DNA of 64,000 bases from Anaerostipes rhamnosivorans (GTDB taxonomy: Bacteria > Bacillota > Clostridia > Lachnospirales > Lachnospiraceae). Made by a program: the position numbers and the translations under genes. Under the pieces are notes generated by a model. That model had not been told where the DNA came from. It saw only the letters and a program-made list of their open reading frames with translations, and made no database searches. Of this stretch, positions 44,779-53,591 are shown piece by piece (position 1 is the first letter of the stretch; every line of letters starts with the position of its first letter). The stretch lies in assembly GCF_005280655.1 (NCBI RefSeq), contig NZ_CP040058.1, positions 1,712,001-1,776,000 of the forward strand, read 5' to 3'.

Positions 44779-46155
44779 ATGACAAAATCAATCGGACAGG
44801 ACTTTAAGTTGTTCTCACTGCTGAAGTTTGCGCTGCCGTCTATGATCATGATGGTATTTATGTCATTATATACAATTATAGACGGAGTATTTATTTCAAG
44901 ACTGATAGGAAGTGATGCATTATCAGCTACCAATATTGTATATCCGGCCATCAATGTATTGATCGCAGTTGGTATTATGCTGTCAACGGGAGGCAGTGCA
45001 ATTATTGCAAAGAAAATTGGAGAACGAAAATCAGGGGAAGCCAGAAAGAATTTCTCCTTGATCGTAGCGACGGGGGCAGCCTTTGGCGCTGCGGCTCTTA
45101 TTTTAGGAAATATGGGGATCACTCCATTGATTAAAATGCTGGGTGCAACAGATCGTATATTTGAATTGTGCAGAACATATCTAAGTGTATTACTTTATTT
45201 TGCACCAATGTGTGTATTGCAGCTTCTATTCCAAATGTTATTTGTAACCGCAGGAAGACCAGGAATCGGACTTGTCACAACGATTGTTGGAGGCATTACG
45301 AACGCAGTGCTTGATTATGTATTTATGGGACCTCTTCAGATGGGGATAGCCGGTGCAGCTCTTGCAACCGGTTTAGGGCAGGCAGTTCCGGCTGTGATCG
45401 GTGTAGTTTATTTTTTCGCTGTAAAAGAAGAGCTGTACTTTGTGAAGCCCAACATAGATCTGAAGGTACTAAAATATAGTTGTCTGAATGGTTCTTCTGA
45501 AATGGTGACAAATCTATGCACTGCTATGGTGACTTTCTTATTTAATATCATGATCCTGAAGCTGGCAGGAGAAGAAGGTGTTGCCGCAATGACAATTGTA
45601 TTGTATGGGCAGTTTCTGTTTAATGCGTTATATCTGGGATTTTCAATGGGGATTGGACCGGTGTTCAGTTTCAATTATGGGAGTGGAAATAGGAAACTGC
45701 TCCGAAGGATATTCCGCATCTGCATCCTGTTTATCGCAGTATCGGCGGTCATTGTAACGATAGCGGCATTGTCCGGAGCCTCACTGATTGTAGAGATATT
45801 TACACCGAAAGAGTCCGGCACTTATGATTTAGCAAGGAGAGGATTCTTCTTATTCTCGTTTAATTATCTGTTTGCCGGAATGAATATATTTGCATCAGCC
45901 ATGTTTACGGCTTTTTCCAACGGTAAAATATCAGCAATCATATCATTTATGCGAACCTTCGTATTTATTATAGGCAGTATTTTGATCCTGCCGCGCATAA
46001 TGGGAATAGACGGCATATGGCTGGCAGTACCTTTAGCAGAATTACTGACGATTCTGGGTTCGGTCTGGTTCTTTTGGAAGATGAAGGATGTGTATCATTA
46101 TGCCGGAAAAGGCGCAGGCAATGATTTAGGAAAAAAGCAAAAATATAATGTATAA
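44779..46155 (+). CDS. MATE family multidrug efflux transporter
   Basis: A 458-residue transporter with about twelve transmembrane helices in two MATE units (FALPSMIMMVFMSLYTIIDG; NGSSEMVTNLCTAMVTFLFN). It resembles the MepA branch and should export cationic drugs against an ion gradient. AAAGAGGTGG precedes the ATG. The divergent MerR regulator and stretched promoter indicate induction by a ligand of that regulator. Confidence 0.9.
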   Translation: MTKSIGQDFKLFSLLKFALPSMIMMVFMSLYTIIDGVFISRLIGSDALSATNIVYPAINVLIAVGIMLSTGGSAIIAKKIGERKSGEARKNFSLIVATGAAFGAAALILGNMGITPLIKMLGATDRIFELCRTYLSVLLYFAPMCVLQLLFQMLFVTAGRPGIGLVTTIVGGITNAVLDYVFMGPLQMGIAGAALATGLGQAVPAVIGVVYFFAVKEELYFVKPNIDLKVLKYSCLNGSSEMVTNLCTAMVTFLFNIMILKLAGEEGVAAMTIVLYGQFLFNALYLGFSMGIGPVFSFNYGSGNRKLLRRIFRICILFIAVSAVIVTIAALSGASLIVEIFTPKESGTYDLARRGFFLFSFNYLFAGMNIFASAMFTAFSNGKISAIISFMRTFVFIIGSILILPRIMGIDGIWLAVPLAELLTILGSVWFFWKMKDVYHYAGKGAGNDLGKKQKYNV

Positions 46156-46183
46156 TCTGAGAATTTTGAAAGGGGCTTTTGGA

Positions 46184-46251
46184 AAAAATACTCCCTTCTA
46201 GGTAGATAAGTGAGATAAAACATCACATTATACTTAGAAGGGAGTATTTTT
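46184..46251. terminator. Bidirectional terminator between the MATE and DeoR genes
   Basis: AAAAATACTCCCTTCTA and its exact complement TAGAAGGGAGTATTTTT flank a 34-base loop; T-runs on both strands. Confidence 0.8.
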
Positions 46252-47026
46252 ATATATGGCCGCGGCTGCCAGCCACAATAATATGGCAGGCAGTACAATA
46301 CTTGTTGTATAAATGATCTGACACCTTTGAATCCGTTATAATGTGATTCACCGATCTGAAATCAACAATCTGGAACGCCGACTTTCTATCAAATTTCTGG
46401 TGCTCACACAAAAAGAATGTCTCATCTGAAGAAGCAACGGTCGCAATTTTACTTCCCAATTCATATTCTGTTATGGTTGAAAAACCCATCTGAAGATCCA
46501 CTCCGTTGGCACCCAAAAATGCCTTTTTAAAATGCATGGACTGGATCTGTTCTACAGTCATCATTCCTTCCACGGCTTCTGCAAATTTATAATAAAGACC
46601 ACCCACAACGATCAGCTGGCAGTCATCAGCGTCTGCCAGGCTTTTTGCAATATTTAGAGAATTGGTCGCCACCGTGATATTTCTAGCGGTCAAAAACGGC
46701 GGCATCAGATCCGTGATGGAACTGCTGTGGAGAAAGACAAATTCGTTGTCTTTTACATAAGAGGCAGCTTTTTTTGCGATTTCCATTTTTTCGTGGTAAT
46801 TATGGAATTTTCTTTTTGTGTGGTCCAGAATCTCATCGTTTTTGTTCACCTGTGCCAATGCCCCGCCGTGGGTCCGTATGATGAGCCCCAGCTGGTTCAT
46901 AATGTTTAATTCCCTCCGTATGGTAGAAGCAGAGACATCAAACTTTTCAGCCAGCTCCTCTACCGATACTTCTTTTTCTTCGTTTAACAGATTTAAGATC
47001 TGCAGCTGTCTTTCTTTATGTTTCAT
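46250..47026 (-). CDS. DeoR-family transcriptional regulator, copy 1
   Basis: A 258-residue sugar-operon regulator. The N-terminal HTH is VEELAEKFDVSASTIRRELN followed by GLIIRTHGGAL, the DeoR signature. The C-terminal DeoRC effector domain carries FLHSSSITDLMPP, GANGVD and the FLCEHQKF segment that binds a sugar phosphate. It is divergent from the PTS operon and is a near twin of the regulator at 50898 inside that operon. It probably represses the operon until a phosphorylated intermediate accumulates. Confidence 0.9.
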   Translation of the reverse strand: MKHKERQLQILNLLNEEKEVSVEELAEKFDVSASTIRRELNIMNQLGLIIRTHGGALAQVNKNDEILDHTKRKFHNYHEKMEIAKKAASYVKDNEFVFLHSSSITDLMPPFLTARNITVATNSLNIAKSLADADDCQLIVVGGLYYKFAEAVEGMMTVEQIQSMHFKKAFLGANGVDLQMGFSTITEYELGSKIATVASSDETFFLCEHQKFDRKSAFQIVDFRSVNHIITDSKVSDHLYNKYCTACHIIVAGSRGHI

Positions 47027-47046
47027 ATTTCAACCTCCTTATCAAC

Positions 47047-47075
47047 ATCATATCACTTGAAGTGCGCATATTCAA
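47047..47075 (-). promoter_or_regulatory. Promoter of the divergent DeoR gene
   Basis: On the minus strand TTGAAT (47075-47070), 17 bases, TATGAT (47052-47047). The small palindrome CACTT-GA-AGTG... at 47055-47065 lies in its spacer and may be an operator. Confidence 0.6.
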
Positions 47076-47127
47076 ACCAAAAATGCTCAAATGGGAATAT
47101 AATAGATGAAAAAAGTGAGCAATTCGA

Positions 47128-47156
47128 TTGAATGGGCACTACAAACCTCCTATAAT
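47128..47156 (+). promoter_or_regulatory. Promoter of the PTS catabolic operon
   Basis: TTGAAT (47128-47133), a 17-base spacer and a perfect TATAAT (47151-47156), 25 bases before the EIIA start. No -12/-24 (sigma-54) site is seen, unlike many man-family PTS operons. Confidence 0.7.
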
Positions 47157-47180
47157 CAAGATATAGAAGGAGGGAGAAGA

Positions 47181-47618
47181 ATGGTTGGAATTTTAGTGGC
47201 AACCCACGGCAGGTTCGCAGAAGGGCTGTTAAACGCTGTGGAATTGATTGCAGGTAAGCAGGAAAAAACCGGGACCATAGGATTGTTTCACGGGGACGGC
47301 ATCTGGGAATTTGAGGACAGAATGAAAATGCTCATCCGTGAACTGGATGACGGGGACGGAGTGCTGGTATTTGTGGACATTCTGGGAGGGAGCCCGGCAA
47401 ACACCGTCATGAAATGTCTTTCCATGAATCATGAAATACGCGCGATCGCTGGCGTTAACATGGGAATGCTTGTCCAGGCGGTTATGATGAGGGACGGAAC
47501 AAGCCTTGAGGATCTATGTGATATTTGTGAAGAGGCGGGAAAACAAGATCCTGTTCTGTTACATAAAAGATTTGAAGAACTCATGGCAGAAGCATCGGAA
47601 ATGGATGATGAGATTTAG
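47181..47618 (+). CDS. PTS mannose-family EIIA component
   Basis: A 145-residue EIIA(Man) protein. The phosphorylated His is residue 9 in LVATHGRFAEGLLNAVELI; DILGGSPANTV is the second family signature. It takes phosphate from HPr and passes it to EIIB encoded next. GAAGGAGG before ATG 47181 decides the start; the frame opens upstream at 47106. Confidence 0.92.
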   Translation: MVGILVATHGRFAEGLLNAVELIAGKQEKTGTIGLFHGDGIWEFEDRMKMLIRELDDGDGVLVFVDILGGSPANTVMKCLSMNHEIRAIAGVNMGMLVQAVMMRDGTSLEDLCDICEEAGKQDPVLLHKRFEELMAEASEMDDEI

Positions 47619-47630
47619 GAGGGAAATGCA

Positions 47631-48107
47631 ATGAAAGAAATCGTATTGACAAGGATTGATGACCGGCTGATCCACGGACAGGTAATGACTTCATGGTTAA
47701 ACTATACAGGCGCAAATAAAATCATGGTGATTGATGACCAGACCGCAGGGGATCCGTTCATGAAAACCGTATTAAAAAATGCAGTGCCGTCCAACGTGGG
47801 ACTCGGACTGTTTACGGTTCCCAGAGCGGCAGCCAGGTTAAAGACAGGCTTTAAGCCGGGGGACAAAGTCATTATCCTGGTCAAGTATCCGGACACGGTG
47901 CTTTCATTGATCGAAGAGGGGGTGGCATTTGAGCATTTAAACATCGGAGGAATGGGGGCAGCTCCGGGAAGAGAAAAATTCTACAAAAATATTTCTGCCA
48001 CAGAGGAAGAAAAGGAGATCGTAAAAAAGATCATCCAATCCGGCTGTAAGACAGAAATACAAATTATCGCAGAGGATGCAAAAGTTGATGTTTCAAAATT
48101 ACTTTAA
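47631..48107 (+). CDS. PTS mannose/fructose/sorbose-family EIIB component
   Basis: A 158-residue EIIB protein. The active His is in RIDDRLIHGQVMTSW (residue 15), as in ManX/LevE/SorB proteins; NIGGMGAAPGR is another conserved loop. It phosphorylates the sugar as it enters through the EIIC/EIID channel encoded just downstream. The separate A and B genes are like levansucrase- or sorbose-type systems. Confidence 0.92.
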   Translation: MKEIVLTRIDDRLIHGQVMTSWLNYTGANKIMVIDDQTAGDPFMKTVLKNAVPSNVGLGLFTVPRAAARLKTGFKPGDKVIILVKYPDTVLSLIEEGVAFEHLNIGGMGAAPGREKFYKNISATEEEKEIVKKIIQSGCKTEIQIIAEDAKVDVSKLL

Positions 48108-48131
48108 ATGTGTGGGAAAGGTGGAAGAACT

Positions 48132-48950
48132 ATGAATATTTCATTATGGCAGGCAATCTTAATCGGTGTTGTCTATTATCTGGGAATCACAGGAACTCCC
48201 TGGCTTACAGCTTTGGGAAGCACCATCATCCAAAAGCCTTTGGTGGCAGGTGTGCTGGTAGGATGTATTATGGGGGATCCGGTACAGGGAGCGATCATCG
48301 GAGCGGCAATCCAGCTGCCGTTCATCGCTTATATTTCAGCAGGAGGAGCCCCTCCTACAGACCCGGGTCTTGCAGGAACTTTGGGAACGGCATTGGCCAT
48401 TGCAGGAGGGGTTAAGCCTACGGCAGCTATTGCTCTGGCAGTTCCCATCGGACTTTTAGGGACCATTATTTGGGTGATCCATATGACCGTGGATGTCTTC
48501 TTTGTCCATGCCATTGACCGGGCTGCGGCTGAAGGAAATATGAAAAAGGCAAAATTTTTACATATTGTACCGCCTCAAATCTTTGCTTTTATCATCGGAT
48601 GTATCCCAGTGGCTCTGGGCTGTTATTACGGGTCAGGAGTTGTGACAAACATTATCCAGGCACTGGAGGGCAGGCCGCTGCAGGCTTTGGAGGTCATCGG
48701 GGGACTTCTGCCGGCTATCGGTATCGCCATGAATCTGCGTGCCATAAGCAAACCAGGCATTCTCCTATGGTACATCTTGGGATTTATCGTCGCAGTATAT
48801 CTGAATCTTGAAACTATGCCAATCGCCATCATCGCAGGTATCGTCGCGTACATCTATACATCCATCATAGCAAAGATCGATGAGACCGGAGTGCCGGCCA
48901 TGGCAGGCGGGCCGGATCCGGATGACGACTTTGACGATGATTTTGAATAA
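48132..48950 (+). CDS. PTS mannose/fructose/sorbose-family EIIC component
   Basis: A 272-residue integral membrane protein with about seven helices. The EIIC(Man) pattern is clear (PLVAGVLVGCIMGDPVQGAI, SAGGAPPTDPGLAGTLGTAL). It ends with an acidic tail, GPDPDDDFDDDFE. It builds the sugar channel with EIID. ATG 48132 is chosen after AAAGGTGG; an earlier in-frame ATG at 48108 lies on the EIIB stop. Confidence 0.92.
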   Translation: MNISLWQAILIGVVYYLGITGTPWLTALGSTIIQKPLVAGVLVGCIMGDPVQGAIIGAAIQLPFIAYISAGGAPPTDPGLAGTLGTALAIAGGVKPTAAIALAVPIGLLGTIIWVIHMTVDVFFVHAIDRAAAEGNMKKAKFLHIVPPQIFAFIIGCIPVALGCYYGSGVVTNIIQALEGRPLQALEVIGGLLPAIGIAMNLRAISKPGILLWYILGFIVAVYLNLETMPIAIIAGIVAYIYTSIIAKIDETGVPAMAGGPDPDDDFDDDFE

Positions 48951-48964
48951 GGAGGGAAGGAACA

Positions 48965-49792
48965 ATGGCAGAAAAAAGAGTAGCATTGAGCAAAAAAGAT
49001 GTAGTGAAGGCATTTTGGAAATGGACGTTTTTTTCACATTCCAACTATAATTACGAACGGCTTCAGGCCAGCGGTGTTTTACAGTCCATGTCCCATCTTC
49101 CGGAAAAATTATATCCGGACAGCCCGGAAGAACAGAAAAAATTTATGGAAAGGCACATGGCATTTTATAACACGGAACCCCATTTCGGAGGCATTGTCAA
49201 CGGTATGGTCATCGCTATGGAAGAAGAGCGTGCCAATGGGGCGGAGATCACGGATGATGCCATCAACAGCGTAAAGACCGGACTGATGGGGCCCATGGCC
49301 GGAATTGGAGATACGTTATGGCAGGGAACACTGACACCAATTCTGCTGGCTGTGGGGATCAGCATCGCATCCGGCGGAAATGTCATGGGAGCGGTGGCCT
49401 TCTCAGCCCTGATGGCTGCGATCATGCTTCCCATCGCCTACTTTATGTACATGAGGGGATATAAAACAGGAAAGACCGGAGTGGAGGCGATCTTGAGCGG
49501 AGGAAAGATGAAACAGCTGATCTCGGCGGCGTCCATCATGGGTGCGACTGTTCTTGGTTCCCTGACAGCAAACTATGTCAGTGCCGCATCTACTATGAAG
49601 ATCAAGGTAGGCGCTACCAAACTGGCACTGCAGGCCGATGTGCTGGATAAGCTTCTCAAGGGAATGCTGCCTTTGGGAATCACATTATTGACGTTATATC
49701 TGCTGAAAGACAAGAAGATGAAATCAACAACCGTTATGCTGATCCTTGCAGTATTGGGGGCAGTGTTAGGACTTACTGGGATCTTAGGATAA
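48965..49792 (+). CDS. PTS mannose/fructose/sorbose-family EIID component
   Basis: A 275-residue membrane partner of EIIC. The N-terminal soluble part shows FWKWTFFSHSNYNYERLQ and HMAFYNTEPHFGGIVNG; the GLMGPMAGIGDTLWQGTLTP loop is the EIID hallmark. Together A, B, C and D form a complete man-family permease; the substrate is unknown and has to be inferred from the enzymes downstream. Confidence 0.92.
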   Translation: MAEKRVALSKKDVVKAFWKWTFFSHSNYNYERLQASGVLQSMSHLPEKLYPDSPEEQKKFMERHMAFYNTEPHFGGIVNGMVIAMEEERANGAEITDDAINSVKTGLMGPMAGIGDTLWQGTLTPILLAVGISIASGGNVMGAVAFSALMAAIMLPIAYFMYMRGYKTGKTGVEAILSGGKMKQLISAASIMGATVLGSLTANYVSAASTMKIKVGATKLALQADVLDKLLKGMLPLGITLLTLYLLKDKKMKSTTVMLILAVLGAVLGLTGILG

Positions 49793-49806
49793 GGAGGAGA
49801 AGGAAA

Positions 49807-50853
49807 ATGGCTGAGACAATGAAGACGGCAGTGTTTAGGGATATCAGGCAGATTGAACTGGAGATATGTGAGAAACCAAAGGCATCAGGAAATAAAATTC
49901 TTGTTAAGATTGATGCTTCTGCGATTTGTACATGGGAACAGAGGGTTTATACCGGGGTGAATAAAGTAGAATTTCCGTTCATCGGAGGACACGAGATAGC
50001 TGGGCATATCGTGGAGATGGGGGAAGACGTAGATCATACAGAGTGGGCCATTGGAGACAAGGTGGTCATAGGAGCCACACTTCCATGCCGCAACTGCTAC
50101 TACTGTAAGACTGGAAATGAGCAGAGCTGTGAACATTTTAATCACAGTGCTCATTTGGAAGGCTTGCCGTACCACGGAATGGGCGGATTGAGCGAATATA
50201 TGCTTGCGGCTCCCGAATGCCTGTTTAAATACGACAATGTGGAGCCGGAGCAGGCCGCAGTGATCGAACCGGTTTCCTGCGTTGTCCACAGTGTGGAGAC
50301 AGCAGATGTACAGTTGGGAGACACAGTCCTTATCATTGGATGCGGAATTATGGGACTGCTCCACACGGCAATCTGTGCCAAACAGGGAGCGGCAGTTATT
50401 GTATCTGACGTAAACGAAGAACGGACGGCCCTGGCAAAGGAGCTGGGGGCCAAGTTTACAGTTAATCCGGCAAAAGAGAATCTTTCCGAGCGTGTAAAGG
50501 AGATTACAGGAGGAAGGAAAGCCCAGGTGATCTTTGATACCACGCCGATTTCTTCCGTGGTGGAGGATGCGTTTGCGTGTGTCGGAAATACAGGAAAGAT
50601 CGTGTTGTACAGTTCCATCCATCCGGCCGAGCCCGTGCCGTTTGATCCCAACTGGGTCCACGGAAAATCCATTCAGATTTTGGGAACAGCAAACTCCAAC
50701 AGCCGTGATTTTATGAGGGCAGCCCAGATGGTGTCCTCAGGAGTTTTAGACCTGAAGCCATTTGTCAGTGAGATCTATGAAGCAAAAGATATCAAAACTG
50801 CATTTGAGTCGGCAATTCAGGGAGATAAATTCAGGGTTGTTGTAAAGTTTTAA
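49807..50853 (+). CDS. Zinc-dependent alcohol/polyol dehydrogenase (MDR family)
   Basis: A 348-residue medium-chain dehydrogenase. Catalytic zinc ligands fall in SAICTWEQR and GGHEIAGHI; the structural zinc Cys residues are in LPCRNCYYCKTGNEQSC. The Rossmann loop is IIGCGIMGLLHTAI, and Asp in VSDVNEER favours NAD. It resembles sorbitol and threonine dehydrogenases. In this operon it most likely oxidises a hydroxyl of the imported sugar phosphate. AAGGAGG precedes the ATG; a second Met at residue 5 is possible. Confidence 0.9.
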   Translation: MAETMKTAVFRDIRQIELEICEKPKASGNKILVKIDASAICTWEQRVYTGVNKVEFPFIGGHEIAGHIVEMGEDVDHTEWAIGDKVVIGATLPCRNCYYCKTGNEQSCEHFNHSAHLEGLPYHGMGGLSEYMLAAPECLFKYDNVEPEQAAVIEPVSCVVHSVETADVQLGDTVLIIGCGIMGLLHTAICAKQGAAVIVSDVNEERTALAKELGAKFTVNPAKENLSERVKEITGGRKAQVIFDTTPISSVVEDAFACVGNTGKIVLYSSIHPAEPVPFDPNWVHGKSIQILGTANSNSRDFMRAAQMVSSGVLDLKPFVSEIYEAKDIKTAFESAIQGDKFRVVVKF

Positions 50854-50897
50854 AAAGAACCAGTCTATAGCGACCGTGCAGGCAGAGAGGTGACAAC

Positions 50898-51671
50898 ATG
50901 AAACAGAAAGAAAGGCAGCTTAAGATACTGAATCTGTTGGATGAGGAGAAGGAGGTTTCTGTGGAGGATCTTGCCCAGAAATTTAATGTCTCAGCTTCCA
51001 CCATACGGAGGGAATTAAACAGTATGAACCAGTTGGGGCTTATTATACGGACCCACGGAGGAGCTCTGGTGCAGGTAAATAAAAACGATGAGATCCTGGA
51101 TCACACAAAGCGGAGGTACCACAACTATCATGAGAAAATGGAGATCGCCAAGAAAGCGGCTTCTTATATCGGAGATGATGACTTTGTCTTTCTGCACAGC
51201 AGCTCCATCACGGATCTGATGCCGCCTTTCATAACCAGCAGGAATATCACGGTGGCCACCAACTCACTGAATATTGCCAGGAGCCTGAAAGACAGTGATG
51301 ACTGCCAGCTGATCCTTTTAGGCGGGATCTATTATAAATATGCAGAAGCCATCGAGGGGATGATGACCGTGGACCAGATCCGTTCCATGCATTTTCAAAA
51401 GGCCTTTCTGGGAGCCAACGGAGTGGACCTTCAAATGGGCTTTTCCACCATAACGGAGTTTGAACTGAGCAGCAAGGTGGCGACCATTGATGCGTCTGAC
51501 GAAACCTTCTTTTTGTGTGAACATCAGAAGTTTGACAGAAAGTCAGCCTTTCAGATCGTGCCCTTGGACTGCGTGGACCACATTATAACAGATTCGAAAG
51601 CGGCCAGTGATCTATATGATAAATATATCTCTGCCTGCCATATCATTGTATCCGGCAACAAAAAGAATTGA
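50898..51671 (+). CDS. DeoR-family transcriptional regulator, copy 2
   Basis: A 257-residue DeoR protein very like the one at 46250 (by eye about four of five residues agree, including VSASTIRRELN, THGGAL, FLHSSSITDLMPP and FLCEHQKFDRKSAFQIV). The C-terminal ends differ. Being inside the operon it would be autoregulated with the catabolic genes, while the divergent copy would be expressed separately; the two may heterodimerise or read different inducers. Confidence 0.9.
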   Translation: MKQKERQLKILNLLDEEKEVSVEDLAQKFNVSASTIRRELNSMNQLGLIIRTHGGALVQVNKNDEILDHTKRRYHNYHEKMEIAKKAASYIGDDDFVFLHSSSITDLMPPFITSRNITVATNSLNIARSLKDSDDCQLILLGGIYYKYAEAIEGMMTVDQIRSMHFQKAFLGANGVDLQMGFSTITEFELSSKVATIDASDETFFLCEHQKFDRKSAFQIVPLDCVDHIITDSKAASDLYDKYISACHIIVSGNKKN

Positions 51672-51691
51672 GATTAAAAGGAGAAAACAAC

Positions 51692-52549
51692 ATGTTAGTA
51701 AACAGTAAAAGTATGTTAAATAAGGCAAGGGACCTGCGGTATGCGGTTCCGGCAACCGATGTATTTAACCTGGAATCTTTAAAAGGTGTATTGAACGCGG
51801 CAAAAGAATGTGACTGCCCGCTGATCATTGCACTGGCAGAGGTACATGTAGAAACCCTGCCGCTTAAAGAGTGTGCACTGCTTGTGAAATATTTTGCATC
51901 CAACATGGATCAGGATATTGTTCTGCACCTGGATCATGGATTTACGCCGTCTCTGGTCAAACAGGCCATTGACTGCGGTTTTACGTCCGTCATGTATGAC
52001 GGGTCAAGCCTTCCTTTTGAGGAAAATGTAAAGGCTACAAAAGAGATCGTGGAATACGCAAAGAAGCACAACGTAACTGTGGAGGCCGAGATCGGACATG
52101 TGGGATCAGAAGCCGCAGGTTCCAATGAAGTAAAGGAATGTGAAGGAGAGGATTCCTCAAAATTGACAACCGTGGAGGAAGCGGTATCTTTTGCCGAGGC
52201 CACAGGGGTGGATTCATTGGCCGTATCCATCGGCACAGCCCATGGAAATTATGTGGGAACACCGAAATTGGACTTTGACAGGCTGAAGGATATCAGGGAA
52301 CACATCGGTATCCCGCTGGTGCTGCACGGAGGCTCCGGTACCGGCTATGAGAATCTGAACAAAGCGGTTTCTCTAGGGATCAGTAAGGTGAATATTTACA
52401 CAGATTTAATGAATGCGGCCAAAAGCGCATATGAAAATCAAATCGACAAAACAGATTACTTTGAATTGTGCGCGGTCTCCCAGAAAGCGATCACAGAGAA
52501 GCTCAAAGAGTACTATGAAGTGTTCATGACAAAGAAAAGCCGTGAATAA
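51692..52549 (+). CDS. Class II fructose-bisphosphate/tagatose-type aldolase
   Basis: A 285-residue zinc aldolase. The active-site Asp 81 and zinc His 82 are in LHLDHGFT; other zinc ligands are Glu 133 (VEAEIGHVG), His 184 (GTAHGNYVG) and His 212 (VLHGGSG). Lys/Asn residues for the phosphate lie in KVNIYTDLM. It is in the GatY/KbaY/IolJ/FbaA family and should split a ketose phosphate to dihydroxyacetone phosphate plus an aldehyde. The substrate is set by the pathway and unknown. ATG 51692 is chosen after AAAAGGAG. Confidence 0.9.
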   Translation: MLVNSKSMLNKARDLRYAVPATDVFNLESLKGVLNAAKECDCPLIIALAEVHVETLPLKECALLVKYFASNMDQDIVLHLDHGFTPSLVKQAIDCGFTSVMYDGSSLPFEENVKATKEIVEYAKKHNVTVEAEIGHVGSEAAGSNEVKECEGEDSSKLTTVEEAVSFAEATGVDSLAVSIGTAHGNYVGTPKLDFDRLKDIREHIGIPLVLHGGSGTGYENLNKAVSLGISKVNIYTDLMNAAKSAYENQIDKTDYFELCAVSQKAITEKLKEYYEVFMTKKSRE

Positions 52550-52571
52550 ACCATCAATGGAGAGATGTGAA

Positions 52572-53591
52572 ATGATCTATATTTCAAATGAAGATGTTTT
52601 AGCAGGATATTTAAAAGAGCGGGGATTGTTAAAGGATCCGTCATCCTGTACGATCCACTATTGCCAGGGCGGCGTTTCCTGTACGGTTGCCTACGTGGAG
52701 ATCGACGGCCGGCCGATGATTATAAAACAGGCTTTGGAGCAGCTGAAGACAAAAGATACTTGGCTGTGTGATCCAAACCGTATGTATATCGAATATGAGA
52801 GCAATAAGATCTACCATGACCTTTTACCTGAGAATGCTCCCGAGACATATTTTTATGACAAGGAGAATTATATTTATGGAAGAGAAGCGGTGCCGGACGG
52901 ATGCCAGATGTGGAAAGATGATTTAATGAAGGGTCTCATCGATTACAAGGTAGCCGAAAAAGCGGTTGATACATTGGCTGCCGTCCACAATCACTGTGCC
53001 GACAGGGAAGATATCGCCCGGATGTTTGAGAACAAGGACGTTTTTCATGCCCTGAGGATTTCTCCTTATATTGATTTTACAGTGACAAAACACCCTGAAA
53101 TAACTGAGTTTGCCCAAAGAGTTTCTGATGAGATGATGGACAGCAAAATAACCTTGATCCACGGGGACTATAGTCCGAAAAATATCATGGTGACAGAGGA
53201 CGGCATGAAAGTTCTGGACTATGAAGTGACAAATTACGGCCATCCGGCATTTGATCTGGCGTTCCTCTCCAATCATTTTATTTTGAAAGCGGTAAAATTC
53301 CAGGACCGCCCAGGAGAATACTTAGATCTGCTCGACTATACTGTGAAACGATATTTTAAGTCCCTCACATGCATGGATCTCAAGGAATTTGAGCCAGTCT
53401 ATATCCGGACACTGGCCCTTTTGATGCTTGCGAGAATCGATGGGAAAAGCCCTGTGGAATACCTTACAGAAGAAAAAGGAAAACAGGAGCTTGTAAGGCG
53501 GTTAAGTCTCACAATGATCAAAGATCAAATGGATACCTATAGTGACACAATAAAAATGCTTAGAAACGAGATAAGGAGGTTGACAAAGTGA
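52572..53591 (+). CDS. APH/ChoK-fold kinase
   Basis: A 339-residue small-molecule kinase of the aminoglycoside phosphotransferase fold. Lys 52 is in MIIKQAL; the catalytic loop is LIHGDYSPKNIM (HGD 197-199, Asn 204) and the metal-binding Asp 216 is in VLDYEV. It has some likeness to methylthioribose kinase, but the operon points to a sugar or sugar acid as substrate. ATG 52572 is preferred with GGAGAG 7 bases upstream; an in-frame GTG overlaps the aldolase stop. It overlaps the enolase-like gene by four bases. Confidence 0.8.
   Translation: MIYISNEDVLAGYLKERGLLKDPSSCTIHYCQGGVSCTVAYVEIDGRPMIIKQALEQLKTKDTWLCDPNRMYIEYESNKIYHDLLPENAPETYFYDKENYIYGREAVPDGCQMWKDDLMKGLIDYKVAEKAVDTLAAVHNHCADREDIARMFENKDVFHALRISPYIDFTVTKHPEITEFAQRVSDEMMDSKITLIHGDYSPKNIMVTEDGMKVLDYEVTNYGHPAFDLAFLSNHFILKAVKFQDRPGEYLDLLDYTVKRYFKSLTCMDLKEFEPVYIRTLALLMLARIDGKSPVEYLTEEKGKQELVRRLSLTMIKDQMDTYSDTIKMLRNEIRRLTK

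Noticed and set aside
49885..50661. Reverse-strand 258-residue frame opposite the zinc dehydrogenase
   Set aside because: Long only because of codon bias of the real gene; Cys/His-rich nonsense composition and no ribosome site.
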